In this document: one piece after another, positions 51,644 through 61,013 of the stretch
Layout of the letters: each line of letters opens with the position of its first letter
Position numbering within the stretch: the stretch's first letter is position 1
Assembly (NCBI RefSeq): GCF_004016505.1
Contig: NZ_SACR01000004.1
Location: forward strand, 372,001 to 436,000
DNA: 64,000 nucleotides
From: Rubrivivax rivuli
Lineage (GTDB): Bacteria > Pseudomonadota > Gammaproteobacteria > Burkholderiales > Burkholderiaceae_C
Direction of reading: 5' to 3'
The notes under the pieces: model-generated
What the model was told of the DNA's origin: nothing
The model's database searches: none
The model's input: only the letters and a program-made list of their open reading frames with translations
Made by a program: the position numbers and the translations under genes

Positions 51644-52827
51644 AGGGCGGCGCGCGCAAGGCACCCGCGCCCGCGGCGCCGCCGGCGGCTGCACCGGTGG
51701 CCACGGCCTCCACCACCGCGGCCATGTCTGCCGCCTTCGCGGCCTTTGCCGCCTTCGACCAGCTGGCCACCATGGTGGCGCTGGTCGGCTCCGATGGCCG
51801 CTGCCTGCAGGCCAATTCGGCGCTCGAGAACCTGATGGGCATCTCGCGCCGCACGCTGATGCGCAGCAGCCTCGTCGACTGGGTGGCCGACCCCACGCAA
51901 CTGCGCGAGACCCTGCACCTGGTGGCGCGCAACGAAGTGGCCACCAGCCGCTTCGACGCGCTGCTGCACCGCCAGCCCGCCGGCAGCGCCGAGCTGCCGG
52001 TGCATGTGATCGTGAACCAGACGGACTGGCCCGGTTGCGTGCTGGTGGAGCTGATCGTCATCGAGCAGCAGATCCGGCTCGACCGCGAAGAGCGCACGCA
52101 CGGGCTGGCCCAGGCCAACAAGGAGCTGGTGCGCAACCTCGCGCACGAGATCAAGAACCCGCTGGGCGGCATCCGCGGCGCAGCGCAGCTGCTGGCGATG
52201 GAGGTCACCTCGAAGGAGCTGACCGAATACACCCAGGTCATCATCCACGAGGCCGACCGCCTGCAGGCCCTGGTCGACCGCCTGCTGGCCCCGCACCGCC
52301 GCCCGCACGTGGTGGCCGATGTCAACATCCACGAGGTCTGCGAGAGGGTGCGCAGCCTGATCCAGGCCGAGTTCCCGCGCGGCCTGGAGGTGGTGCGCGA
52401 CTACGACGCCAGCATCCCCGAGTTCCGCGGCGACCGCGAGCAGCTCATCCAGGCGGTGCTGAACATCGCGCAGAACGCCACCCAGGCGCTGGCCGGCAGC
52501 GCCCCGCCTGACACCGATGCGCCCTTCCATGGCCGCATCGCGCGGGGTGATGCCCAACTGGTGCTGCGCACCCGCGTGGCGCGGCAGGTCACCTTCGGCC
52601 GCCAGCGCTTCCGCTTGGCACTGGAATTGCATATCGAGGACAACGGGCCCGGCGTGCCCGAGGACATCCGCGACCGCATCTTCCACCCGCTCGTTTCCGG
52701 GCGTGAAGGCGGCTCCGGCCTCGGGCTGACGCTGGCGCAGACCTTCGTGCAGCAACACCAGGGCACGATCGAATGCGACAGCGTGCCGGGCCGCACGGTG
52801 TTCAAGATCCTGATTCCTCTGCCTTGA
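51640..52827 (+). CDS. glnL: Nitrogen regulation sensor kinase NtrB
   Basis: About 395 residues from the overlapping GTG at 51640; an ATG at 51724 would omit an Ala-rich leader and is a real alternative. It has a PAS domain (~40-140), then the NtrB H-box LVRNLAHEIKNPLGGIRGA (His169) and HATPase_c with NIAQNATQALAG and GSGLGLTLAQTFVQQHQG. No TM segment, as for NtrB. The protein phosphorylates NtrC when nitrogen is scarce and dephosphorylates it when PII signals plenty. It pairs with the NtrC gene 28 bp downstream. Confidence 0.96.
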   Translation: MKGGARKAPAPAAPPAAAPVATASTTAAMSAAFAAFAAFDQLATMVALVGSDGRCLQANSALENLMGISRRTLMRSSLVDWVADPTQLRETLHLVARNEVATSRFDALLHRQPAGSAELPVHVIVNQTDWPGCVLVELIVIEQQIRLDREERTHGLAQANKELVRNLAHEIKNPLGGIRGAAQLLAMEVTSKELTEYTQVIIHEADRLQALVDRLLAPHRRPHVVADVNIHEVCERVRSLIQAEFPRGLEVVRDYDASIPEFRGDREQLIQAVLNIAQNATQALAGSAPPDTDAPFHGRIARGDAQLVLRTRVARQVTFGRQRFRLALELHIEDNGPGVPEDIRDRIFHPLVSGREGGSGLGLTLAQTFVQQHQGTIECDSVPGRTVFKILIPLP

Positions 52828-52855
52828 AGGGCGCCTTGCGGCGCAGACCACCCGC

Positions 52856-54340
52856 ATGAAACCCATCTGGGTCGTTGACGACGACCAATCCATCCGATTC
52901 GTGCTGGAGAAGGCCCTGGCCCGCGAGCAGTTCGCGGTGCGCACCTTCAGCAACCCGCGCGACGTGGTCAAGGCGCTCGACGACGATGCGCCCCAGGTGC
53001 TGGTGAGCGACATCCGCATGCCGGGCGGCAGCGGCATCGACCTGCTCACCACCGTGAAGGCCCGCCACCCCGGGCTGCCGGTCATCATCATGACGGCCTT
53101 CAGCGACCTTGACAGCGCCGTCAGCGCCTTCCAGGGCGGGGCCTTCGAGTACCTGCCCAAGCCCTTCGACGTGAACACGGCGGTCGACCTCATCCGCCGT
53201 GCCGTCGAGGAGAGCCTGCGCGAAGAGGTGGCCGAGGCCGCGCCGGTGCAGGCGCCGGAGATGCTGGGCCAGGCGCCGGCGATGCAGGACGTCTTCCGCG
53301 CCATCGGCCGGCTGAGCCAGAGCAACGTGACGGTGATGATCACCGGCGAAAGCGGCACGGGCAAAGAGCTGGTGGCGCGTGCGCTGCACAAGCACAGCCC
53401 GCGCGCGCAGGGGCCTTTCGTCGCCATCAACACGGCGGCGATCCCGAAAGACCTGCTGGAAAGCGAACTCTTCGGCCACGAGCGTGGCGCCTTCACTGGC
53501 GCGCAGACCACGCGCCGCGGTCGCTTCGAGCAGGCCGACGGCGGCACGCTCTTCCTCGACGAGATCGGTGACATGCCCTTCGACCTGCAGACGCGTTTGC
53601 TGCGCGTGCTCAGCGACGGGCAGTTCTACCGCGTGGGCGGCCACCAGCCGCTGAAGAGCAACGTGCGCGTCATCGCCGCCACGCACCAGAACCTGGAAGA
53701 CCGCGTGCGCCAGGGCGTGTTCCGCGAGGACCTCTTCCACCGTCTCAACGTCATCCGCCTGCGCCTGCCGGCGCTGCGCGAGCGGCGCGAAGACATCCCC
53801 ATGCTCACGCGCTTCTTCCTCGGCAAGAGCGCGCGCGAGCTGGGGGTGGAGGCCAAGCGCATCACCGAGGCCTCGCTCGACCGCCTGGCGGCCTTCGATT
53901 TCCCGGGCAATGTGCGCCAGCTGGAGAACGTGTGCCACTGGCTCACCGTGATGGCGCCGGCCCAGGTGGTGGAGCCGAAGGACCTGCCGCCCGAACTGAG
54001 TGCCACGGCCACCGGCGCCAGCCCGTTGGTGGCGCCCGCGGCCGACAGTGCCGCCGCAATGCCCGCGGTGGCCACGGCCGGCAGCGGTCCGGTGGTGGCA
54101 ACGGCGCCTGAAGAAGTGCCCATGCCCAGCTGGCTGGGCGACCTGGAGCGCGAGGCGCGCCGCCGGCTGGATGCTGGCGAGACCGAAGTGTGGGACGCGC
54201 TGACGCGCCAGTTCGAAGCCCGCCTGATCCACACCGCGCTCGACCTCACGCGCGGCCGCCGCATCGAAGCGGCTCAGCGCCTGGGCATCGGGCGCAACAC
54301 CATCACGCGCAAGATCCAGGAACTCGGGATAGAGGATTAG
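52856..54340 (+). CDS. glnG: Nitrogen regulation response regulator NtrC
   Basis: A 494-residue sigma-54 activator. Receiver with Asp52 (LVSDIRMPGGSGIDL) and Lys in EYLPKPFD. AAA+ domain with ITGESGTGKELVAR, the GAFTGA loop (HERGAFTGAQTTRRG) and GGTLFLDEIGDMPF. An Ala/Val-rich linker (~385-420), longer than in E. coli NtrC (469 residues), separates it from the C-terminal Fis-type helix-turn-helix (EAAQRLGIGRNTITRKIQEL). It binds enhancer sites such as those proposed before glnA. A dispersed repeat starts at its stop codon and may serve as terminator. Confidence 0.97.
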   Translation: MKPIWVVDDDQSIRFVLEKALAREQFAVRTFSNPRDVVKALDDDAPQVLVSDIRMPGGSGIDLLTTVKARHPGLPVIIMTAFSDLDSAVSAFQGGAFEYLPKPFDVNTAVDLIRRAVEESLREEVAEAAPVQAPEMLGQAPAMQDVFRAIGRLSQSNVTVMITGESGTGKELVARALHKHSPRAQGPFVAINTAAIPKDLLESELFGHERGAFTGAQTTRRGRFEQADGGTLFLDEIGDMPFDLQTRLLRVLSDGQFYRVGGHQPLKSNVRVIAATHQNLEDRVRQGVFREDLFHRLNVIRLRLPALRERREDIPMLTRFFLGKSARELGVEAKRITEASLDRLAAFDFPGNVRQLENVCHWLTVMAPAQVVEPKDLPPELSATATGASPLVAPAADSAAAMPAVATAGSGPVVATAPEEVPMPSWLGDLEREARRRLDAGETEVWDALTRQFEARLIHTALDLTRGRRIEAAQRLGIGRNTITRKIQELGIED

Positions 54341-54411
54341 CCCCCGGGCTCGCTGGCGCTCGCCACCCCCCGAGGGGGCCGTTCGCCTACGGCCCGGCGA
54401 AGCCGGTTCCG
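54340..54411. repeat. Dispersed GC-rich repeat, copy B
   Basis: The reverse complement of 42671-42741, about 72 bp with seven differences (one indel, six substitutions). It begins at the last base of the ntrC stop codon and lies between the convergent ntrC and exonuclease genes. Hairpin runs CCCCCCGAGGGGG and GGCGAAGCC are in it, which suits a bidirectional terminator. Confidence 0.85.
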
Positions 54412-54454
54412 TGGCTTGGGCTTGAGGGGCGCCGGCCTGACGGCGGCTTTCAAA

Positions 54455-55234
54455 TCACGCGAGCGTCGCGATGACCGGTGCGTGGTCGCTCGGGCGCTCG
54501 TTCTTGCGCGGGGCCTTGTCGATCACGCATGCCTGCACGCGCGGGCGCAGCGGCTCGCTGAGCAGGATGTGGTCGATGCGCAGGCCCTGGTTCTTGCGGA
54601 AGGCCAGGTTGCGGTAATCCCACCAGCTCCAGCTCTTCAGCGGCTGCTCGAAGAGGCGGAAAGCGTCCACCAGGCCCAGGGCCAGCAGGCGCTGGAACTG
54701 CGCCCGTTCCTGCGGGGTGCAGTGGATCTGGTTCATCCAGCCCACGGGGTCGTAGACATCGCGGTCGTCGGGTGCGACGTTGAAGTCGCCCATCAGCGCC
54801 AGCTGCGGGTGCGCGGCCAGTTGCTCTCGCACCCAGTCGTGCAGGGCGTCCTGCCAGCGCATCTTGTAGACGAACTTCTCGCTGTCGGGCGCCTGGCCGT
54901 TGGGGAAGTAGCCGCCGATCACGCGCACCGGGCCGAACTCGCCCGTCACGGTGCCGGCGATCACGCGCGCCTGCTCGTCGGCAAAGCCGGGGATGTTCTT
55001 CACCACGTCCAGCGCGGCCGCGCCGCGGCTGAGCAGGGCCACGCCGTTGTAGGTCTTCTGGCCGTGGAAGGCGACGTGGTAGCCGGCAGCCTCGATCTCG
55101 GCCTGCGGAAACTTGTCGTCGGTGAGCTTGGTTTCCTGCAGCACCAGCGCATCCACCGGGTTGGCTTCCAGCCAGGCCAGCAGTTGGGGCAGGCGCACGG
55201 CCAGGGAGTTGACGTTCCAGGTGGCGATCTTCAC
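54455..55234 (-). CDS. xthA: Exodeoxyribonuclease III (AP endonuclease)
   Basis: A 259-residue enzyme of the exonuclease III/AP endonuclease family. It incises at abasic sites and trims damaged 3' ends. Motifs: MKIATWNVNSLAVRLPQL, LVLQETKLTDDKFPQ (metal Glu), GGYFPNGQ, LALMGDFNVAPDDRDVYDP (Asp/Asn), LRIDHILLSEPL and RPSDHAPVIATL (catalytic Asp-His). Length is typical. It stands alone, convergent with ntrC and preceded by a ~50-bp gap from the glycerate kinase gene on the same strand. Confidence 0.96.
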   Translation of the reverse strand: MKIATWNVNSLAVRLPQLLAWLEANPVDALVLQETKLTDDKFPQAEIEAAGYHVAFHGQKTYNGVALLSRGAAALDVVKNIPGFADEQARVIAGTVTGEFGPVRVIGGYFPNGQAPDSEKFVYKMRWQDALHDWVREQLAAHPQLALMGDFNVAPDDRDVYDPVGWMNQIHCTPQERAQFQRLLALGLVDAFRLFEQPLKSWSWWDYRNLAFRKNQGLRIDHILLSEPLRPRVQACVIDKAPRKNERPSDHAPVIATLA

Positions 55235-55285
55235 GCGCCGATTCTAGGGACGCCGCCTGGCCGTGGCCGTCTGCGCCAGCGACCC

Positions 55286-56494
55286 TCAGCGCGCCAGCGC
55301 CAGCCGGCGCGGTGCCCGGCCGAGTTTCATGCCCACCGACACCATGCGCAGCATGTCGGCGGCCGAGCGGCGCAGCAGCTTGCCGGCGTCGGCGATGGCC
55401 TGGTCCAGCGTGCAGGGGCGGCTGAGCATGCTGGCGAAGGCATCGATGCCGTGCTTGAGGTTGATCTCGGCCCCGTGGCCGAGGGTGCCCGTCAGCGCAA
55501 TCACCGGCAGGCCGCGTTTCTTCGCGCGGCTGGCCACCTCGGCCGGCACCTTGCCGAAGGGTGTCTGGTCGTCCAGGCTGCCCTCGGCGGTGATGACGAG
55601 GTCGGCCTGGGCGATCAGGCGGTCGAGTTCCAGGTACTGCATGACGATGTCGAAGCGCGGGTGCAGTTGGCCACCCAGCAGTGCCGCGAAGCCGCTGCCC
55701 AGCCCGCCCGATGCGCCCGAGCCCGGCTGCGTGCCCCAGGCGCTGCCCGTGGTGCGCTGCAGGCACGCGGCCCAGTTCTCCAGCGCCTGCTCCAGCAGCA
55801 CCACCTGTTCGGGCGTGGCGCCCTTCTGCGGGCCGAACACGCGCGCCACGCCCCGCGGGCCGAGCAGCACGTTGTGCCAGTTCACTGCCGCATCCAGCTG
55901 CACGCGCGCCAGGCGGGGGTCGAGGCCGCTGAGGTCGATGCGGTGCAGGCGCAGCAGTTCGCCACCACCGGCGCCCAGTTCCTGGCCCTGCGCGTCCAGC
56001 AGCTTTGCGCCCAGGGCCTGCACCATGCCGGCGCCGCCGTCGTTGATGCCCGAGTCGCCGCAGCCGAGCAGCACGCGCTGGGCGCCAGCGTCCAGCGCCG
56101 CACGGATGAGCTGGCCCACGCCGTAGCTGGTGGTGCGCATGGGGTTGCGCTGGTCGCGCGGCACCAGGCGCAGGCCTGCGGCGGCGGCCATCTCCACCAC
56201 CGCCGTGCGCGGGCTGCGGCCGCCCAGCAGGCCGAAGAAGGCCTGCACGGGCTGGCCCACCGGGCCCGTCACGGCCACCGGGCAGACGCGGCCGCCGGTG
56301 GCGTTCACCAGCGCCTGCGTGAAGCCCTCGCCGCCATCGGCCATGGGCAGCTTGATGACGCGCGCGCCGGGCATGGTGTCGGTCACGCCCTCGGCGATGC
56401 GGTCGGCGGCTTCCTCGGCGCTGAGGCTCTCCTTGAAGCCCGAGGGGGCGATCAGCACAGTCAACGCGGCAGCGTGCGGGGCAGGGGTCTTCAT
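55286..56494 (-). CDS. Glycerate kinase (class I, GarK/GlxK type)
   Basis: About 402 residues from the ATG at 56494, which has CAGGAG a few bases upstream; the frame is open before it but not gene-like. It phosphorylates D-glycerate, usually to 2-phosphoglycerate. Blocks: VLIAPSGFKESLSAEEAADRI, KLPMADGGEGFTQALV, LLGCGDSGINDGGAGM, and late DLVITAEGSLDDQTPFGK. An SLC13-type permease gene ends 124 bp upstream on the same strand, suggesting uptake and use of glycerate or a related acid. Glycerate also connects to the serine/glyoxylate metabolism seen elsewhere in the window. Confidence 0.94.
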   Translation of the reverse strand: MKTPAPHAAALTVLIAPSGFKESLSAEEAADRIAEGVTDTMPGARVIKLPMADGGEGFTQALVNATGGRVCPVAVTGPVGQPVQAFFGLLGGRSPRTAVVEMAAAAGLRLVPRDQRNPMRTTSYGVGQLIRAALDAGAQRVLLGCGDSGINDGGAGMVQALGAKLLDAQGQELGAGGGELLRLHRIDLSGLDPRLARVQLDAAVNWHNVLLGPRGVARVFGPQKGATPEQVVLLEQALENWAACLQRTTGSAWGTQPGSGASGGLGSGFAALLGGQLHPRFDIVMQYLELDRLIAQADLVITAEGSLDDQTPFGKVPAEVASRAKKRGLPVIALTGTLGHGAEINLKHGIDAFASMLSRPCTLDQAIADAGKLLRRSAADMLRMVSVGMKLGRAPRRLALAR

Positions 56495-56618
56495 CGGTTT
56501 CTCCTGGGGGCTGCGGCCATGTGGCCGTTGCGTCACAGAGCCGTTGAGCGCCCGGGGAATACGCGTGTCTCGAAGCGCCTCGCCATTCAGTTGCAACCGC
56601 GGTTACAGATGCCGGCCT

Positions 56619-58013
56619 TCAAGCCAGGCCCTGCCGCGGCCACACCACCACGGCGAACAGCACCAGCAGCAGCCACAGCCCCGGCATCAGCGCCAGGCTC
56701 AGCCGGGCCAGTTCACGCGGGCCGTAGTGCTGGCGGTCTTCACCCGCGAACATGGCCACGGGTTTGGCGCTCACCATCAGGGTCTGGCAGAAGCCGCTGC
56801 CCACGGCCAGCATGAACACGAGCAAGCCCGGCGAGTAGCCGGCTGCCGCAAAGGGCAAGGCCACCGCCGGTATCAGCACCGTGGCGCGTGCCGTGCGCGA
56901 GGTGACCACCAGGTGCGCCAGCAGCGCCAGCGCTGCCGCAATGCCGACCCCGGCCACCGGGTGCAGGCCGGCCAGCGGCACCGCCGCCACCAGCGCTTGA
57001 GCCAGCGCCTGCGCCGCCCCGCTCTCCACCAGCGCTTCGCCCATGATGAGCGTGGCGGCCATGAAGAGGACGAGGTTCCACTCGACCTTCTTCAGCGCCG
57101 CTTTCAGGTCGCAGCCGGTGAGCGGCTTCACGGTGGCCAGCAAGGCGCCGCACAAGGCCACCATGGGCGCGGGCACGCCGTGCCAGCCCGCCGTGGCCCA
57201 GGCCAGCAGCGTGGCGCCGGTGACGGCCACGATGGCGCGCTGCGCGCTGCTGAGCGGGCCGGTCTCGGGTGACGGCAGCGATATGGGCTGCGAGCGCTCC
57301 TCGCGCCGAAGCTTGAGCGCGATGATGAGTTCGCAGGCCAGCAGGCTCGACAGCAGCCCGAACGGGCCGGCGAGCCACAACCAGCCCAGGAAGCCCGGCA
57401 CCGGGGCGCCCAGGCGTTGCATGAAGTCCAGCGCCACCAGGTGCGCACCGGCGCCCAGCAGCGAGATGCAGGCCGACAACAGGATCACGCTGGGAAACAA
57501 GAGCGCCAGCGCTTGCACCAGGCGCGGCTGCGGCCCGGAGGTCGACAACGCCTGCACCAGCACCACGAACACCGGCAGCAGCAGCGCCGCGCGGCCCGAG
57601 GTGGAAGGCAGCACCAGCGCGGTGGCGGTGATGAACCAGGTCAGCCGGCGCAGCAGCGCGGCGGGCGTGGCGGCACCGGCCACCACGGCGAGCGCCCAGC
57701 GCTGTGCCACGCCGCTGGCCTGCAGCACGGCAGCCAGGATGAAGGCGCCGATCAGCAGCCAGATGAAGTCATCGCCCAGGCCGGCGTAGAAACTCTGCAC
57801 CGAGGTGGCACCTGCGGCCAGCAAGGCCAGGGCACCGGCCAGGGCCACGGGTGTCTCATCGAGGTCGAGCACCGTCCAAGCGAGGATGGCCGCTGCGAAC
57901 ACGAGCAAGGCCCAGCGGGCGGCCGGCGGCACCGAGGGCAGGCCCCAGAAGACACCGGCCGCCGCTGCGGCCCACAGGGCCGAGGCGGCCAGCCAGCGAA
58001 CAAAGGAAGGCAT
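56619..58013 (-). CDS. SLC13-type (divalent anion:Na+ symporter superfamily) permease
   Basis: A 464-residue membrane protein from the ATG at 58013 (MPSFVRWLAASALW) with about 12 hydrophobic segments and two related halves, each with a re-entrant-loop-like motif: VLPSTSGRAALLLPVFVVL and VVTSRTARATVLIPAVALP. These replace the usual Ser-Asn-Thr motifs of characterised SLC13 proteins, so the substrate may differ. Given the neighbouring glycerate kinase, glycerate or a dicarboxylate is a fair guess. An upstream lipoprotein gene ends 19 bp away. Confidence 0.85.
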   Translation of the reverse strand: MPSFVRWLAASALWAAAAAGVFWGLPSVPPAARWALLVFAAAILAWTVLDLDETPVALAGALALLAAGATSVQSFYAGLGDDFIWLLIGAFILAAVLQASGVAQRWALAVVAGAATPAALLRRLTWFITATALVLPSTSGRAALLLPVFVVLVQALSTSGPQPRLVQALALLFPSVILLSACISLLGAGAHLVALDFMQRLGAPVPGFLGWLWLAGPFGLLSSLLACELIIALKLRREERSQPISLPSPETGPLSSAQRAIVAVTGATLLAWATAGWHGVPAPMVALCGALLATVKPLTGCDLKAALKKVEWNLVLFMAATLIMGEALVESGAAQALAQALVAAVPLAGLHPVAGVGIAAALALLAHLVVTSRTARATVLIPAVALPFAAAGYSPGLLVFMLAVGSGFCQTLMVSAKPVAMFAGEDRQHYGPRELARLSLALMPGLWLLLVLFAVVVWPRQGLA

Positions 58014-58032
58014 GGGGCAGGGTCGTTGCGCC

Positions 58033-58521
58033 TCAACGCCAGCCCAGCACTTCGTGCCCGCGCGCTTCGAGGCAGTTCTCGACATAGCGCTGGTAGACCT
58101 TGTCGCCTTCGTTCCATTCCAGCAGCAGCTTGGTGGCCATGCCGGCGGCTCCCCCGGCGGCGGCGCCGCGGGCGCGTTCCCAGGCGTTCTTGCTGTTGCT
58201 CACCACCGAGCCTGCGGCGGTGGCGACGAAGGCGATGGCGCCGGTGGAGCCGACCTTCTGGGCCACCTTCTGTGTGCCCGCCTTGTCCGGCGTGCCCTGG
58301 GGGCCCTTCATGACGTTGCGGCCCACGCGCAGGTCGGCCAGGCTGCTGCACTCGCCCAGGTCCTGGCGCGTGCGTTCGTTGAGTTCGACGGAGCCGGTCT
58401 TCTTGGAGTAGATGACCGGCTGCGTGGAGGCGCAGGCCGTCAGGCCCAGGGCCAGCACGAGGAGGGCGGCCGTGCCGGCACGGCGGGGCAGCACAGCGGC
58501 GTTGGGGGCGGAGGTAGGCAT
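58033..58521 (-). CDS. Small lipoprotein with glycine-zipper-like segment
   Basis: About 162 residues from the ATG at 58521. Signal peptide with lipobox LGLTAC (Cys30). The mature protein has a polar stretch (VIYSKKTGSVELNERTRQDL), a Cys in GECSSLADLRVG, a hydrophobic Gly/Ala stretch (STGAIAFVATAAGSVVS, ARGAAAGGAAGMATK) like a glycine zipper, and a C-terminal WNEGDKVYQRYVENCLEARGHEVLGW, a tail shared with other small envelope lipoproteins. Function unknown. It begins at the far end of a 254-bp intergenic stretch. Confidence 0.82.
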   Translation of the reverse strand: MPTSAPNAAVLPRRAGTAALLVLALGLTACASTQPVIYSKKTGSVELNERTRQDLGECSSLADLRVGRNVMKGPQGTPDKAGTQKVAQKVGSTGAIAFVATAAGSVVSNSKNAWERARGAAAGGAAGMATKLLLEWNEGDKVYQRYVENCLEARGHEVLGWR

Positions 58522-58775
58522 CGACGTGGTCCTTTGCGGGTTGGCGGGAAGCGAGGGCCGCTCCGGGCCCCCGCGCCCACAGAGCAGCGCGGTGGCGCGC
58601 CGATACATCGGCGGGCGATACCGCCAGTGCACGAACTCCTGCCCCTGCAGGACCAGGACGCCGTGCCCTGGGGAAGCGGCGGACCTTGGCGAGCCGCTGG
58701 CAAGCACCGGGGTCGCCGGCCCCCTGCAGGCCCTAGCATGCGGCGTGTTGCTCACTGCCCGCCCACGCCTTGTTG
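58522..58775. other. Intergenic region with inverted repeat GCCGAT-AC-ATCGGC
   Basis: This 254-bp stretch between the divergent lipoprotein and SulP-type genes has no gene I would support. It holds a 6+6 bp inverted repeat with two-base centre (58599-58612) that could be an operator or a hairpin, and it should contain both promoters. I see no convincing -10/-35 pair. Confidence 0.55.
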
Positions 58776-61013
58776 ATGTCCGCGTCGAATCCTGAGGGCC
58801 CAGCCGTCGGCCTTGCGCTGGCCTGGAGCGAAACGCGCTCGGCCCTGGCGGGCCTGCTGCTCAGCCTGGGGCCGGCGCTGACCTTGGGCCTGATGGCCTT
58901 CGCCGCGCTGGGCGGCGGCGCCGCAGCGCTGGGCATGCCCGCCGCGCTGCTGGCCAGCGCGGTGGGCGGGGCGATCTTCGCGCTGGTCTCGCGCGGGCCC
59001 GTGCCGGCGGCCGGGCCTTCGGCCACGCCCGTGCTGGTGGTGGGCGGCCTCGTCGCCCGCGTGGCCGCCGACCCGGGCTTCGATCTCGCGCAGCCGGGCG
59101 CAGTTCAGGTGCTGCTGGCCCTGGTGGCCACGGCCGTGGTCACCATGGGCGTGCTGCAGGTGGCGCTGGGGCTCTCCGGCCTGCTGCGGTTTGCCAAGTT
59201 CGTGCCCCAGCCGGTGCTGGCCGGCTTCATGAACGGCGTGGCCCTGCTGGCCTTCCTGGCGCTGGTGCCGCTGCTGCTGGGTTGGCCCGCCGATGCCCTG
59301 CATGCCCAAGGCTGGCGCGACCTGCCGGCCGTGCAGCCGGCCACGCTGGCGGTGGGCCTGTGCACAGTGGCCGTGATCCTGGGGCTGCCGCGCGTGGCGC
59401 CCCGGCTGCCGGCCACCGCCACCGGCATCGCCGTCGGCTGCGCGCTGTTTGCGCTGGTGCACCTGCAGTGGCCGCAGTGGCCGCTGGGCCCGATGGCGGG
59501 CGCGCTGCCGCCGGCCTGGCCGCGCTGGGACGTGCTGGCCCCGTACGCCGCCGGCACGCCCGATGCGCTGCTGCTGCGGCACGCCGCTGCCGCGCTGACG
59601 GCCGGCCTCGTGATGGCGCTGGTGGGCACCCTGGAACTGGTGCTCAACAGCCTGGCCATGGACCAGACCTGCCACACGCGCACGCCGCCGCGGCGCGAGG
59701 CGCTGGCCCTGGGGCTCGCGAACATCGGCTCGGGGCTGCTGGGCGGGCTGCCGTTGATGTTCCTGCGGCCGCGCGCGCTGCGCATGCGCAGCGCCGGTGG
59801 GCGCACGCGCGCTTGCGTGCTGCTGTGCTGCGCGGGCTTTGCGCTGCTGGGACTGTTCGCCACGCCGCTGCTGGCGCTGCTGCCGATGGTGGTGCTGGGC
59901 GCCGTGATGGCCATCAATGCCGGCCTGATGGCCGACCTGTGGTCGCTGGGTCTGGCACAGCAGTGGCGCCGCGGCCTGCGCACGGTGGATGTGCAACTGG
60001 CACTGCTGGTGGTGGTGCTGGTGTGCGCCGTGACCGTGGTGCTCGGCTTCCCGGCCGGGGTGGCCGCCGGGGCGCTGCTTTCGCTGCTGCTCTTCGTGCG
60101 GACCATGAACCGATCGCTCGTGCGCACGCAACGCACGGCCGAGGCCACGCCATCGCGGCGCACCTACCTGGCCGACGACGAAGCGCGACTGCAGTCGCTG
60201 CGTGCGCGCATCACCGTGCTGGAACTGGAGGGCGCGCTCTTCTTCGGCAGTGCCGACCGCGTGGCCGAGCAGGCCGAGGCCCTGGACGCGAGCTGCCACA
60301 CGCTCGTGCTCGATCTGCGCCGCATCAGCCTCATCGACACCTCGGGGGCGGTGGTGCTGTCGCAACTGGCGCGGCGCCTGGCCGACCGCGGCATCGCGCT
60401 GCGCCTGGCTGGCGTCGGGCCTGGCACGCGGCACGGCGAGATGCTGCTGCCCTTCGTCGGCGAAGCCTTCATCGCCGCCCACGGCGCACCCGACACCGAC
60501 CACGCCATCGAGGCCGCCGAGCTGCAGTTGCTGCGGGACGCTGGCGTGGTGCCGCTGAGCCAGACCGTGCCGCTCGTGGAGTCGGCCCTGATGGCGGGCC
60601 TGGACGCGGCGCAGCGCGCCCGCCTGGCCGCCTGCTTCGAGCGCGTGACACTGCAGCACGGCGAGCGCCTGTTCAGCCATGGCGACCCAGGCGACCGGTT
60701 CTACGTCATCACCGCCGGGTCCGTCGACGTGCTGGGGGCCGCACCCCCGGGCGCGGGCGGGCCGAGGCAGCGATTCGTGAGCCTGTCGCCGGGCATGATG
60801 CTGGGCGAGACGGCCATGCTCGACGGCCAGGGACGCAGCGGCGATGCCGTCGCGCACGGTGCCACCGAGGTGTTCATGCTCGACGGCCCGGTGCTGCGCC
60901 GCCTGCAGCAGGAAGACCCGCCGCTGGCCGCCTGCCTGTACCGCAACATCGCGGTGCACCTGTCGCAGCGGCTGCGCGCTGCTTCGCGGGCCTGGGCGGC
61001 CAGCGCGGCCTGA
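58776..61013 (+). CDS. SulP-type transporter fused to STAS and cyclic-nucleotide-binding domains
   Basis: About 745 residues. The ATG at 58776 is preceded in frame by two TTG codons. The first ~440 residues are hydrophobic and of SulP/SLC26 fold: GPSATPVLVVGGL, FAKFVPQPVLAGFMNGVAL, ALVGTLELVLNSLAMDQTC. A STAS domain follows (LELEGALFFGSADRVAEQAE, LDLRRISLIDTSGAVVLSQL), then a cNMP-binding domain (LQHGERLFSHGDPGDRFYVI, LGETAMLDGQGRSGDAVA). The cNMP phosphate-binding cassette reads LGETAMLDGQGRSGDAV, with the Glu and a nearby Arg kept. It suggests transport gated by a cyclic nucleotide or c-di-GMP. The gene stands alone; the anion is not predictable. It converges on the four-PAS kinase. Confidence 0.88.
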   Translation: MSASNPEGPAVGLALAWSETRSALAGLLLSLGPALTLGLMAFAALGGGAAALGMPAALLASAVGGAIFALVSRGPVPAAGPSATPVLVVGGLVARVAADPGFDLAQPGAVQVLLALVATAVVTMGVLQVALGLSGLLRFAKFVPQPVLAGFMNGVALLAFLALVPLLLGWPADALHAQGWRDLPAVQPATLAVGLCTVAVILGLPRVAPRLPATATGIAVGCALFALVHLQWPQWPLGPMAGALPPAWPRWDVLAPYAAGTPDALLLRHAAAALTAGLVMALVGTLELVLNSLAMDQTCHTRTPPRREALALGLANIGSGLLGGLPLMFLRPRALRMRSAGGRTRACVLLCCAGFALLGLFATPLLALLPMVVLGAVMAINAGLMADLWSLGLAQQWRRGLRTVDVQLALLVVVLVCAVTVVLGFPAGVAAGALLSLLLFVRTMNRSLVRTQRTAEATPSRRTYLADDEARLQSLRARITVLELEGALFFGSADRVAEQAEALDASCHTLVLDLRRISLIDTSGAVVLSQLARRLADRGIALRLAGVGPGTRHGEMLLPFVGEAFIAAHGAPDTDHAIEAAELQLLRDAGVVPLSQTVPLVESALMAGLDAAQRARLAACFERVTLQHGERLFSHGDPGDRFYVITAGSVDVLGAAPPGAGGPRQRFVSLSPGMMLGETAMLDGQGRSGDAVAHGATEVFMLDGPVLRRLQQEDPPLAACLYRNIAVHLSQRLRAASRAWAASAA

